Source: a virus | Direction: 5' to 3' (one strand) | Length of the DNA: 24,163 bases | IMG/VR virus record: IMGVR_UViG_3300042558_002835 | Coordinates: 1-24,163 of that record | Shown: in pieces, positions 6,986 to 13,099 of the stretch | Position numbering within the stretch: the stretch's first letter is position 1 | How the letters are laid out: every line of letters begins with the position of its first letter | Position numbers and translations under genes: made by a program | Notes under the pieces: model-generated | Seen by the model: the letters and a program-made list of their open reading frames with translations, nothing else | What the model was told of the DNA's origin: nothing | Databases searched by the model: none

Positions 6986-8416
6986 ATGGCAGAAAAAAAC
7001 TTAGTTGAAGAAGCATTAATCCAAATACAAAATTTGGAAGAAGCAATCAATGAAAATGCAAAAGAAATACTTCATTCTACAATGAAAGAAGAAATTAGCG
7101 AATTAGTAAAAGAGTCTATGAAAAATGAGGCTGAAGAAGAAGATGAATTTGAAGTTGAAGACGAATTAGAATCTGAAGATGATTCTGAGGAAGACGAATT
7201 TGAATTTGATGACGAGTCTGAAGAAGACGAGTCTGAAGACGAAGATTCTGAAGAAAGTTTCGACATGTCAAATTTTTCTGATATCAGTGGTGGAGATGAT
7301 TTCGAATCTGATGAAATCATGGATTTATCTAACCATTCATTAGAAGATGTCTTAAAGGCTTACAAACAAATGAGTCCAGATGATTCTTTTGAAATTAAAA
7401 AAGAAGGTGATTTCATTCATTTAAAAGATGAAGAAGATGAATACCTTATTCAAACAGAATCTGAAGAAGAGGAGTTTGGAATGGAAGAAGATAATGAAGA
7501 AGAATCAGAAGAAATCGTTTACGAAATTGAAATGGATGATGAAGCTGAAGAAGAATTAGATGAAATGTATGGCGGAGACGAACACGATTATAAAAGACGA
7601 GATGGTCATAAAATCGGAGACGTTGATGGTCATTACAAAGATTTTGAAACCATGGAAGAAGGTGAAGAAGAAGAGGAATACACGTTTGAAGAAGACGTAA
7701 TGTACGAATCTAAATCTGTTATTAAACCAAAAGTTGGTACAAAAGGTTCTGTAGGTAAAGCCAAATTTAATTATGAAAAATCTAAAGGTGGTTTTAACGA
7801 AAAGAAATCACACGCTAACCCTACTAAAGGAACATCTAAACCAAAGTTTGAATTCAAAGAAGGTGAAATGTTTGACATGCCAAGTCCAAAGGGTGTAAAA
7901 AAATTCACTAAGGAAGAAGCTAAAGAAGCATCTCGTACTTATGGATTCGGTTCTAAAGAAGGACGTGGTTTAAGAAAAGGTGTTACACCTAACAGAAATC
8001 TAACTTTTGAAAACCGTGAAATCATGGAAGAAGTTGAAATGTTAAAGGCTAAAAATGAAGAATACAGAAAGGCTCTAAATATGTTTAGAGATAAACTTAA
8101 CGAAGTTGCCGTATTTAATTCAAATTTAGCATATGCTACAAGATTGTTCACAGAACATTCTACATCAAAGCAGGAAAAAATTAACGTTTTAAGAAGATTT
8201 GATTCTGCTGAAACTCTTAAAGAGTCTAAAGCTTTGTATAAAACAATAAAAGACGAACTTGGAGGGGAAACCAAAAAGTTCATGACTGAGTCAATCGAAA
8301 GAGTAATTGATAAAGCTCCACAGTCAGGTTCAGCAGTTAATCTGATTGAATCTAAGACTTATGAGAATCCTCAATTCTTGAGAATGAAAGACATTATGTC
8401 AAAAATAATAAAATAA
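6986..8416 (+). CDS. 22: Prohead scaffold core protein (T4 gp22 position)
   Basis: By position between gp21 and gp23 and by composition, this is the main scaffold around which the capsid shell assembles; in T4 it is then destroyed by gp21. The 476 residues are longer than T4 gp22 (about 269). Order: a helical start (1-48); a very acidic Glu/Asp/Ser tract (about 48-92); further acidic stretches to about 240; a Lys/Gly-rich basic part (about 245-340); and a helical C-terminal third (about 350-476) with coiled-coil character (REIMEEVEMLKAKNEEYRKA). Several Leu/Ile-x-Glu tripeptides, such as LVE near residue 8 and LIE near 456, could be protease sites. The acidic and basic blocks are an unusual elaboration. 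The assignment rests on synteny and composition rather than residue-level similarity. Confidence 0.8.
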   Translation: MAEKNLVEEALIQIQNLEEAINENAKEILHSTMKEEISELVKESMKNEAEEEDEFEVEDELESEDDSEEDEFEFDDESEEDESEDEDSEESFDMSNFSDISGGDDFESDEIMDLSNHSLEDVLKAYKQMSPDDSFEIKKEGDFIHLKDEEDEYLIQTESEEEEFGMEEDNEEESEEIVYEIEMDDEAEEELDEMYGGDEHDYKRRDGHKIGDVDGHYKDFETMEEGEEEEEYTFEEDVMYESKSVIKPKVGTKGSVGKAKFNYEKSKGGFNEKKSHANPTKGTSKPKFEFKEGEMFDMPSPKGVKKFTKEEAKEASRTYGFGSKEGRGLRKGVTPNRNLTFENREIMEEVEMLKAKNEEYRKALNMFRDKLNEVAVFNSNLAYATRLFTEHSTSKQEKINVLRRFDSAETLKESKALYKTIKDELGGETKKFMTESIERVIDKAPQSGSAVNLIESKTYENPQFLRMKDIMSKIIK

Positions 8417-8445
8417 ACTTAAAAAATAAAAAACCTATAAAATAA

Positions 8446-10338
8446 ATGGGAGCATTATTAGAAAGTGGATTAGTAGGTAACATCGGTCTTAAGCACTTGA
8501 AAGTTATCAAAGAAGACACTATAAACAAATGGGACAAATTAGGGTTCCTTGAAGGTCTTAAAGGCCACCTAAAAGAAAATGTTGCACAATTGTATGAAAA
8601 CCAAGCGTCACATTTAATTAACGAAGCATCTTCTACGGCAGATTCAGGTTCATTCGAGACTGTGGTATTCCCTATCATCAGACGTGTGTTCTCTAAATTA
8701 TTGTCTAACGAAATCGTTTCTGTACAAGCTATGAACTTACCAATCGGTAAATTGTTCTACTTTGTACCTCAAATCCAAGGTTATTCTGGAGGTTCTTCAA
8801 TCAATGGTGTAAACGTTACTTCAGGTGACCACTACGCACCTGTAGGTTCTCCTGGAAACTATCCTGGTGACCCTAACGCAGGTTATGGTACATCTTCAGG
8901 AGCATATACAAAAAATCTTTATGATTTATTCTACGAAGGAACTGAGCCAGGTCTTGACCCAGCAGGTTTATTCGATTATTCTAAAGGACGTTTTGTAACT
9001 TATACTGCAAACACACCGACAGTTGCTTGGTCTAATGGTGCGTTAATTGCTTCAGGTTATACTCTTCTTGGACAAGTTGCGGCTTCAAAAACTGAATATC
9101 GTAAAGTTATTGTTGCACTTTCAGGTTTAAGTGCTAGTGGTATAGGTAAATTAATCGGACCTGACGGACAAGAGCAAGATACTGAATCTTTCTTATCTAA
9201 TTTGGTTCTTTATACTAATAACACAAACGTTGCTACCGACTTGGGTGTTGCAACATATACTCCACTTTTATATCGTGTTGTAACTCAGAAGTATGGTCAG
9301 GCTATGTATGGTCCTCAATACACTTCAACACAAGCTGCATTCCCTGGAGCTCAAACTACAGGTGGTAATGGTGGTTATTATGATAACGTATGTGACCAAA
9401 AAGGATTTATCTATTTAGAAGTTGATTTACAAGTTCCAGCATGTATCGCATGTGGACAATCAACTCCTGATGGATATTCAGGTTCTTCATTGACTAACCA
9501 ATATTGGTCAGGAGCTACTGCTGGTACTGGTAATGCATATACTAACATCCAAGCTGCTTGGAGACGTTACGAAGAGTTAGAATTTGAAGATAAGATTGGT
9601 GAAGTTTCTTTTGACCTTGAGTCAGTAACTGTTTCTGTAACAGAAAGAAAATTAAGAGCACAATGGTCTCCAGAAATGGCACAAGACGTTGCGGCATTCC
9701 ACAACATCGATGCTGAAGCTGAATTAACAGCTTTATTATCTGAGCAAGTGGCGGCTGAAATTGACCGTGAAATTTTACGTGACTTACGTAAAGGTGCGGC
9801 TTGGACATTACGTTGGGATTACAACGGATGGAAGCGTCTGAACAACCAATCAACTCCTTACACTCAAAAGGACTGGAATCAAACGTTGATTACTGCAATC
9901 AACCAAATTTCAGCTCAAATCCATAAGTCTACTTTAAGAGGTGGAGCTAACTGGATTGTTGTATCTTCTGAAATCAGTGCTATCTTTGATGACTTGGAAT
10001 ACTTCCACGTATCAAATGCGGCTCCTGAGCAGGACCAATTCAACATGGGTATTGAGAGAGTTGGTACATTAAGTGGTCGTTACCAAGTATACCGTGACCC
10101 ATACTTCCCAGCTAACACTGTGTTGATTGGTCATAAAGGTACTTCTTTATTGGATACTGGTTACATCTACGCTCCATACGTACCGTTACAATTAACTCCA
10201 ACAATGTATAACCCATTCAACTTTACTCCTATCAAGGGTATTATGACACGTTACGCTAAGAAGATGGTTAATAACCGTTTCTATGGACGTATCATCGTTG
10301 ATGGTGTTCGTACATTCGATTTGAATGAGTTAAGATAA
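8446..10338 (+). CDS. 23: Major capsid protein (T4 gp23-like)
   Basis: This HK97-fold protein builds the head shell. The 630-residue length is somewhat above T4 gp23 (521). The T4-type signature FETVVFPIIRRVFSKLL followed by SVQAMNLPIGKLFYF lies at about 70-107. The C-terminal half has conserved stretches such as MAQDVAAFHNIDAEAEL and LRDLRKGA, and ends near MTRYAKKMVNNRFYGRI. A gp21-type cleavage site fits at Ile58-Asn59-Glu60 before Ala61 (LINE-ASST), close to Glu65 in T4, so residues 1-60 are probably removed on maturation. An insertion-like Gly/Ser/Tyr-rich region (about 115-210) is longer than in T4. Codons here use more C-ending forms than neighbouring genes, as expected for very high expression. 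It follows gp22 by 29 bases and ends at a perfect hairpin. Confidence 0.95.
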   Translation: MGALLESGLVGNIGLKHLKVIKEDTINKWDKLGFLEGLKGHLKENVAQLYENQASHLINEASSTADSGSFETVVFPIIRRVFSKLLSNEIVSVQAMNLPIGKLFYFVPQIQGYSGGSSINGVNVTSGDHYAPVGSPGNYPGDPNAGYGTSSGAYTKNLYDLFYEGTEPGLDPAGLFDYSKGRFVTYTANTPTVAWSNGALIASGYTLLGQVAASKTEYRKVIVALSGLSASGIGKLIGPDGQEQDTESFLSNLVLYTNNTNVATDLGVATYTPLLYRVVTQKYGQAMYGPQYTSTQAAFPGAQTTGGNGGYYDNVCDQKGFIYLEVDLQVPACIACGQSTPDGYSGSSLTNQYWSGATAGTGNAYTNIQAAWRRYEELEFEDKIGEVSFDLESVTVSVTERKLRAQWSPEMAQDVAAFHNIDAEAELTALLSEQVAAEIDREILRDLRKGAAWTLRWDYNGWKRLNNQSTPYTQKDWNQTLITAINQISAQIHKSTLRGGANWIVVSSEISAIFDDLEYFHVSNAAPEQDQFNMGIERVGTLSGRYQVYRDPYFPANTVLIGHKGTSLLDTGYIYAPYVPLQLTPTMYNPFNFTPIKGIMTRYAKKMVNNRFYGRIIVDGVRTFDLNELR

Positions 10339-10357
10339 TCTTATCTTAATCGATAAT

Positions 10358-10388
10358 AAAAAAGGTCAGAGAAATCTGACCTTTTTTT
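10358..10388. terminator. Strong bidirectional terminator after gp23
   Basis: A perfect 13-bp stem (10358-10370 with 10375-10387, core AAGGTCAGA and TCTGACCTT) closes a GAAA loop and has a T run on the + side and an A run on the other. It would stop transcripts of gp23 and of the convergent gene at 10387-10641, whose stop codon overlaps the stem. Confidence 0.9.
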
Positions 10389-10641
10389 ATTTAGATAAAA
10401 TCCTAAGTGATTTAGATATAGCTTCACTTTCCTCAAGAGTAAATACACCTCTTCTGTATGAGCATTTAACTGCCTCCATTAAACAATAAAGAGATTGTTC
10501 TTGAGACATATTAACTATGAATTTGTCTAAATCTTCATAAGAAGTATAATTAATAGCATCAAATAAACTTCCAATAGGATTTAAATTTTTGAATTTTTCA
10601 ATAATTTCTTCTTTTAATATATCTTCATTAGAATGTTCCAT
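10387..10641 (-). CDS. Small unknown protein, 84 residues
   Basis: I do not recognise it. It reads as an acidic, mostly helical protein: MEHSNEDILKEEI, a middle part with DLDKFIVNMSQEQSLYCL, then YRRGVFTLEESEAISKSLRIL. Regular hydrophobic spacing and a good terminator at its end support a real gene. It converges on gp23 and diverges from the 10683 gene. On the minus strand the gap before its start reads TATAAATA, the T4 late-promoter string, at 10651-10658, but the same bases read TATTTATA for the divergent gene and the direction of use is open. LKE at residues 9-11 could be a protease site but is weak evidence. Confidence 0.65.
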   Translation of the reverse strand: MEHSNEDILKEEIIEKFKNLNPIGSLFDAINYTSYEDLDKFIVNMSQEQSLYCLMEAVKCSYRRGVFTLEESEAISKSLRILSK

Positions 10642-10650
10642 AATTTGTAA

Positions 10651-10658
10651 TATTTATA
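10651..10658 (+). promoter_or_regulatory. Candidate late promoter motif TATTTATA in a divergent gap
   Basis: AATATTTATATA lies between two divergent genes, ending 24 bases before the ATG at 10683. Read on the other strand it is TATAAATA. It could serve either gene. Confidence 0.35.
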
Positions 10659-10682
10659 TAATGATAATAATTTAAATTGATT

Positions 10683-11420
10683 ATGGAAAGCACGAACTTA
10701 TTAGATATTTTTAAAAAATTAACTGAATATGAGAAATATTTAAATGAAGCCTCTACGACATCAACTGTTGGTGGCACATACAAACCACCAATTAGACCAG
10801 GAATTAGAAAATGGTTTGATAAAAATTTAATGCCATTTATTGACCCTGTATCTGATTATGTTGACGCTGAAATAAATTACGATTCATTAGATGGTCATGT
10901 TAAAAAATCTAAAAAAGAAATTCAAAAAAGAGAAAAATTAGCAAAACATATTAGAGATAAAGATTATAGACAAGATGCTCCTGATGAAGGAGATGATGAA
11001 TATGCGTATGCTCCATTTAAGAGACTCGAACCACATTATCAAGTAGATTCGGTGAATGAATCAAAAAAAGATACTAATGAAGATTTAGGTGTTTGGTTTG
11101 GAACTAAGAAAAAACCAAAGGGTAGTAAACAACCTAAAGGTCCATGGGTTAATATTTGTAGTAAAAAAGATGGTAAACATCCACCTTGTGGTAGACCTGA
11201 GGGTAGTGAAAAAAGTTATCCTAAATGTAGAGCGGTTGGTGTGGCTGCTAAAATGTCCGATTCTCAAAAACAAGCGGCTTGTCAACAAAAAAGAAAGGCC
11301 GAAAAGAAAGATACTCAAACAGGAAAAGGTCAAAAACCTGTTATGACTTCATACAAACCAAAAAAGAAAAAGACCAACGAATCGGTCTTAATATCTTTAA
11401 TTAGGAAGGCTTTAGATTAA
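10683..11420 (+). CDS. Basic protein with Cys-rich tail motif and possible capsid-targeting N-terminus
   Basis: A 245-residue protein of unknown function. The frame opens two codons earlier at TTG (10677), but ATG at 10683 is the natural start. The N-terminus MESTNLLDIFKKLTEYEKYL is amphipathic and ends in Leu20-Asn21-Glu22 before AlaSerThr, almost the same as the predicted gp23 cleavage site (INE-ASST). The middle (about 90-130) is charged. The C-terminal third carries GPWVNICSKKDGKHPPCGR, then YPKCRAVGVAAKMSDSQKQ, then a Lys-rich stretch, a motif type I associate with small phage proteins of unknown role. The mature form would be strongly basic, as expected for a DNA-associated internal head protein. 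Packaging into the head is my inference. Its stop codon shares the TTAA at 11417-11420 with the convergent gene. Confidence 0.75.
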   Translation: MESTNLLDIFKKLTEYEKYLNEASTTSTVGGTYKPPIRPGIRKWFDKNLMPFIDPVSDYVDAEINYDSLDGHVKKSKKEIQKREKLAKHIRDKDYRQDAPDEGDDEYAYAPFKRLEPHYQVDSVNESKKDTNEDLGVWFGTKKKPKGSKQPKGPWVNICSKKDGKHPPCGRPEGSEKSYPKCRAVGVAAKMSDSQKQAACQQKRKAEKKDTQTGKGQKPVMTSYKPKKKKTNESVLISLIRKALD

Positions 11421-11662
11421 TAAATACTTTTACTAACTCTAATACCTGGTTTAAGAGGTTCATAAGTTCTTTCAGGTCTTGAGTATTGTCCTGTATTGTA
11501 TTCAGAATTTAATTCTCTTAACGCATTTTTATATTCACCCGTTTCATCAGATAATATTCTATCGATAACATCTTGAATTAAACTTCTATCCAATCTTCCG
11601 TATTCAGGTTCTTCAGACATTTCTCTTAATACTTTTTTAATTTGTGTATCTAACTTTGACAT
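11417..11662 (-). CDS. Small unknown protein with possible capsid-targeting N-terminus
   Basis: An 81-residue protein that I do not recognise. It begins MSKLDTQIKKVLREMSEEP; the heptad IKKVLRE at residues 8-14 is nearly identical to IKKVLKE at the same positions of the 12136-12579 protein, although the remainders are unrelated. The remainder is charged and helical (SLIQDVIDRILSDETGEYK), with an Arg/Tyr/Pro-rich end. The Leu12-x-Glu14 ending fits the gp21 cleavage rule, so the first 14 residues may be a targeting peptide and the protein an internal head component (inference). A TATTTATA motif lies 27 bases upstream on its strand. It ends by overlapping the stop codon of the convergent gene, with no hairpin between them. 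Confidence 0.7.
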   Translation of the reverse strand: MSKLDTQIKKVLREMSEEPEYGRLDRSLIQDVIDRILSDETGEYKNALRELNSEYNTGQYSRPERTYEPLKPGIRVSKSIY

Positions 11663-11672
11663 GACTTTAATA

Positions 11673-12077
11673 TTAACAATTTATTTTATTATAAATATTA
11701 TCAAGTGAGTGATTAATTTGAGTTTCTAATTCTTTTTCAATCTCCATTGCTCTAAATTCCATTTCTTTACGAAATGTACCGACCAATTTATCCCATTGAA
11801 TTTTACTCAATTTAATAAAATAACTGTATGTATGATTAGTTACTGTAACTTGTCCACCATCCATAGTAACAAAAATACCTAATTTATCATTACGGATATA
11901 TTTTTTGTCTGATATTGGAGCAATTATGAGTTCAGAATCTTCCGAATGAATGAGTTTTCTACATATGGTGGAACATTTCCTCACGTTAGACATATAAATG
12001 TCAAATTCGGTACTTTCTCGGTCTAATCGACGTAGATATAGACGATATTTAATCCACAGTTTTTTAATTATAGTCAT
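11673..12077 (-). CDS. Unknown protein, 134 residues
   Basis: I do not recognise it. The N-terminus is very basic (MTIIKKLWIKYRLYLRRLDRE), followed by a helix with two cysteines (NVRKCSTICRKLI, about 31-43). A central region rich in strand-forming residues follows (SELIIAPISDKKYI, then GIFVTMDGGQVTVTNHTYSYF), and the end is an acidic helix (WDKLVGTFRKEMEFRAMEIE). It has no N-terminal Leu-x-Glu peptide, unlike its neighbours. It stands apart from the genes on either side by having its own Bacteroidota-type promoter just upstream (12097-12128), so it may be made early by unmodified host polymerase. That would suit a regulatory or host-directed role, which is inference only. Confidence 0.7.
   Translation of the reverse strand: MTIIKKLWIKYRLYLRRLDRESTEFDIYMSNVRKCSTICRKLIHSEDSELIIAPISDKKYIRNDKLGIFVTMDGGQVTVTNHTYSYFIKLSKIQWDKLVGTFRKEMEFRAMEIEKELETQINHSLDNIYNKINC
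11690..11697 (-). promoter_or_regulatory. Candidate late promoter motif TATTTATA
   Basis: On the minus strand AATATTTATA ends 27 bases before the ATG of the 11417-11662 gene and lies inside the 3' end of the upstream gene. Recurrence of the motif is the only support. Confidence 0.3.
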
Positions 12078-12096
12078 GTTATTTATGATTTGACTA

Positions 12097-12128
12097 CAAA
12101 CATACTATGATTTTTTAATAATTCAAAA
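12097..12128 (-). promoter_or_regulatory. Bacteroidota-type primary-sigma promoter
   Basis: On the minus strand TTTTG (12124-12128), a 19-base spacer and TATGTTTG (12097-12104) match the known Bacteroidota consensus TTTG, about 19 bases, TAnnTTTG. The distance to the ATG at 12077 leaves a short leader of roughly 10-15 bases. This fits a host-polymerase promoter for the 11673-12077 gene, and it lies in one of the few true gaps on this strand. Confidence 0.55.
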
Positions 12129-12135
12129 TTTTTGA

Positions 12136-12579
12136 TTAACAATATGCTCCTGAACAACGTTTTTTTCCGTCTAAACCAGGTTTTTTACCTTTACATACTT
12201 GAATCGCATAACCATTAGCGTAAGCTGAGGGATACACGTCATATTTTGACTCGGCCGCTGCTTTACCACGAGCACATAATTTAGTACCCGCTTTTTTACG
12301 ACCTTCATACATTACTTCTACAGCGTCATCACTACTAAAATCTTCACCCTCGATTTCATTCATGATAAAATCAAATACTTGGTCCATATTATTTTTAGCT
12401 TCGGCAATATGGTCTTGAGCCCAATCGTGTCCATTATCTAAAATTGATTCTATCATTTGTTTATCTTTACCAAGTAGTATTTCACATTGGCGTTTCATTT
12501 GTTCTAAGTTAGAGAAAAACATGTATCTTTGATTTTCCTCTTTAAGAACTTTTTTAATTATGTTATTTAAATTTTTCAT
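12136..12579 (-). CDS. Cys-rich tail-motif protein with possible capsid-targeting N-terminus
   Basis: A 147-residue protein of unknown function. It starts MKNLNNIIKKVLKEENQRY. The IKKVLKE heptad at 8-14 matches that of the 11417-11662 protein and ends in Leu12-Lys13-Glu14, a fitting gp21 site. The middle (about 20-90) is helical and acidic. The C-terminal 50 residues form a compact basic Cys motif: KLCARGKAAAESKYDVYPSA, then YANGYAIQVCKGK, then GKKRCSGAYC, with Cys at about 102, 129, 142 and 147. I have seen this YPSAYANGYA-Cys motif type in other phage proteins of unknown role. Four cysteines could bind a metal. It begins one base after the stop of the 12581 gene. A DNA-associated internal head protein is my inference. 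Confidence 0.75.
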   Translation of the reverse strand: MKNLNNIIKKVLKEENQRYMFFSNLEQMKRQCEILLGKDKQMIESILDNGHDWAQDHIAEAKNNMDQVFDFIMNEIEGEDFSSDDAVEVMYEGRKKAGTKLCARGKAAAESKYDVYPSAYANGYAIQVCKGKKPGLDGKKRCSGAYC

Positions 12580-12580
12580 A

Positions 12581-13099
12581 TTACGCCATCATATCATCTT
12601 CTTTTAGGTCATTACAGACAACATCTAAAAACACTTCAATATCGTGTTCTAAACCTTCATAATCCTCAAATACGTTGGTTCCTTCAGTTGTATTTTCAAA
12701 CATACAAGTTTGGAAATTACCTTCCGTATCACAATAAATTTCACCATAGTAATCACTATCATCAACTGTTAGATATCCTGTATGTATTTTTTCATCTTCA
12801 GTATCTTCAGTTGACTCATATCTAAATTTAAACGATGGCATTCCTGGAAATTCAAAAGACCAAAAACCACCCGCTTTTGTCATAAAATCTTCTTTAGATG
12901 ATGACTCATCTTCTATTGAAATACCCTTAGTAAATTTTTCAAGAGTTTCTCTTTCTTCAGGTGTGATTGATTCCATACCTGATTGACTAATTTTATCTAA
13001 AATTGCGTCAATCTTATCTTCCCCTGCCGTAAAAGCTTCGGATAAAACAAATTTTAATAATTTAACGTATTCGTTTTCTTTTAATGTTACTTTTTTCAT
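12581..13099 (-). CDS. Acidic protein with DUF6576-like hairpin and possible capsid-targeting N-terminus
   Basis: A 172-residue protein of unknown function. The N-terminus MKKVTLKENEYVKLLKFVLS runs into Glu-Ala, giving Leu19-Ser20-Glu21 before Ala22, a good gp21-type site. Next comes DKIDAILDKISQSGMESITP followed by an EERETLEKF helix (about 28-57). This closely resembles the DUF6576 helical hairpin (DxILDKISxxGxxSLTxEE) found at the end of many bacterial rhomboid-family proteins. The remainder is acidic with strand-like segments and ends DDMMA. There are no membrane segments and no rhomboid catalytic motif, so only the hairpin is shared. Its ATG overlaps the stop of the 13096 gene by four bases (ATGA), indicating translational coupling in a minus-strand operon. 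Confidence 0.75.
   Translation of the reverse strand: MKKVTLKENEYVKLLKFVLSEAFTAGEDKIDAILDKISQSGMESITPEERETLEKFTKGISIEDESSSKEDFMTKAGGFWSFEFPGMPSFKFRYESTEDTEDEKIHTGYLTVDDSDYYGEIYCDTEGNFQTCMFENTTEGTNVFEDYEGLEHDIEVFLDVVCNDLKEDDMMA

Noticed and set aside
7072-7320. Ser-rich minus-strand frame opposite the gp22 acidic tract
   Set aside because: Poly-Ser is simply the reverse reading of GAA/GAT/TCT-rich acidic codons. There is no independent coding support.
9542-9853. Minus-strand frame opposite the capsid gene
   Set aside because: It is a shadow of gp23. The codon pattern and family match belong to the + strand.
11085-11346. Two open frames, one on each strand, across the Cys/Lys-rich tail of the 10683 gene
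   Set aside because: Both are shadows. The frame ending at 11420 has the conserved Cys motif and an unbroken upstream protein.
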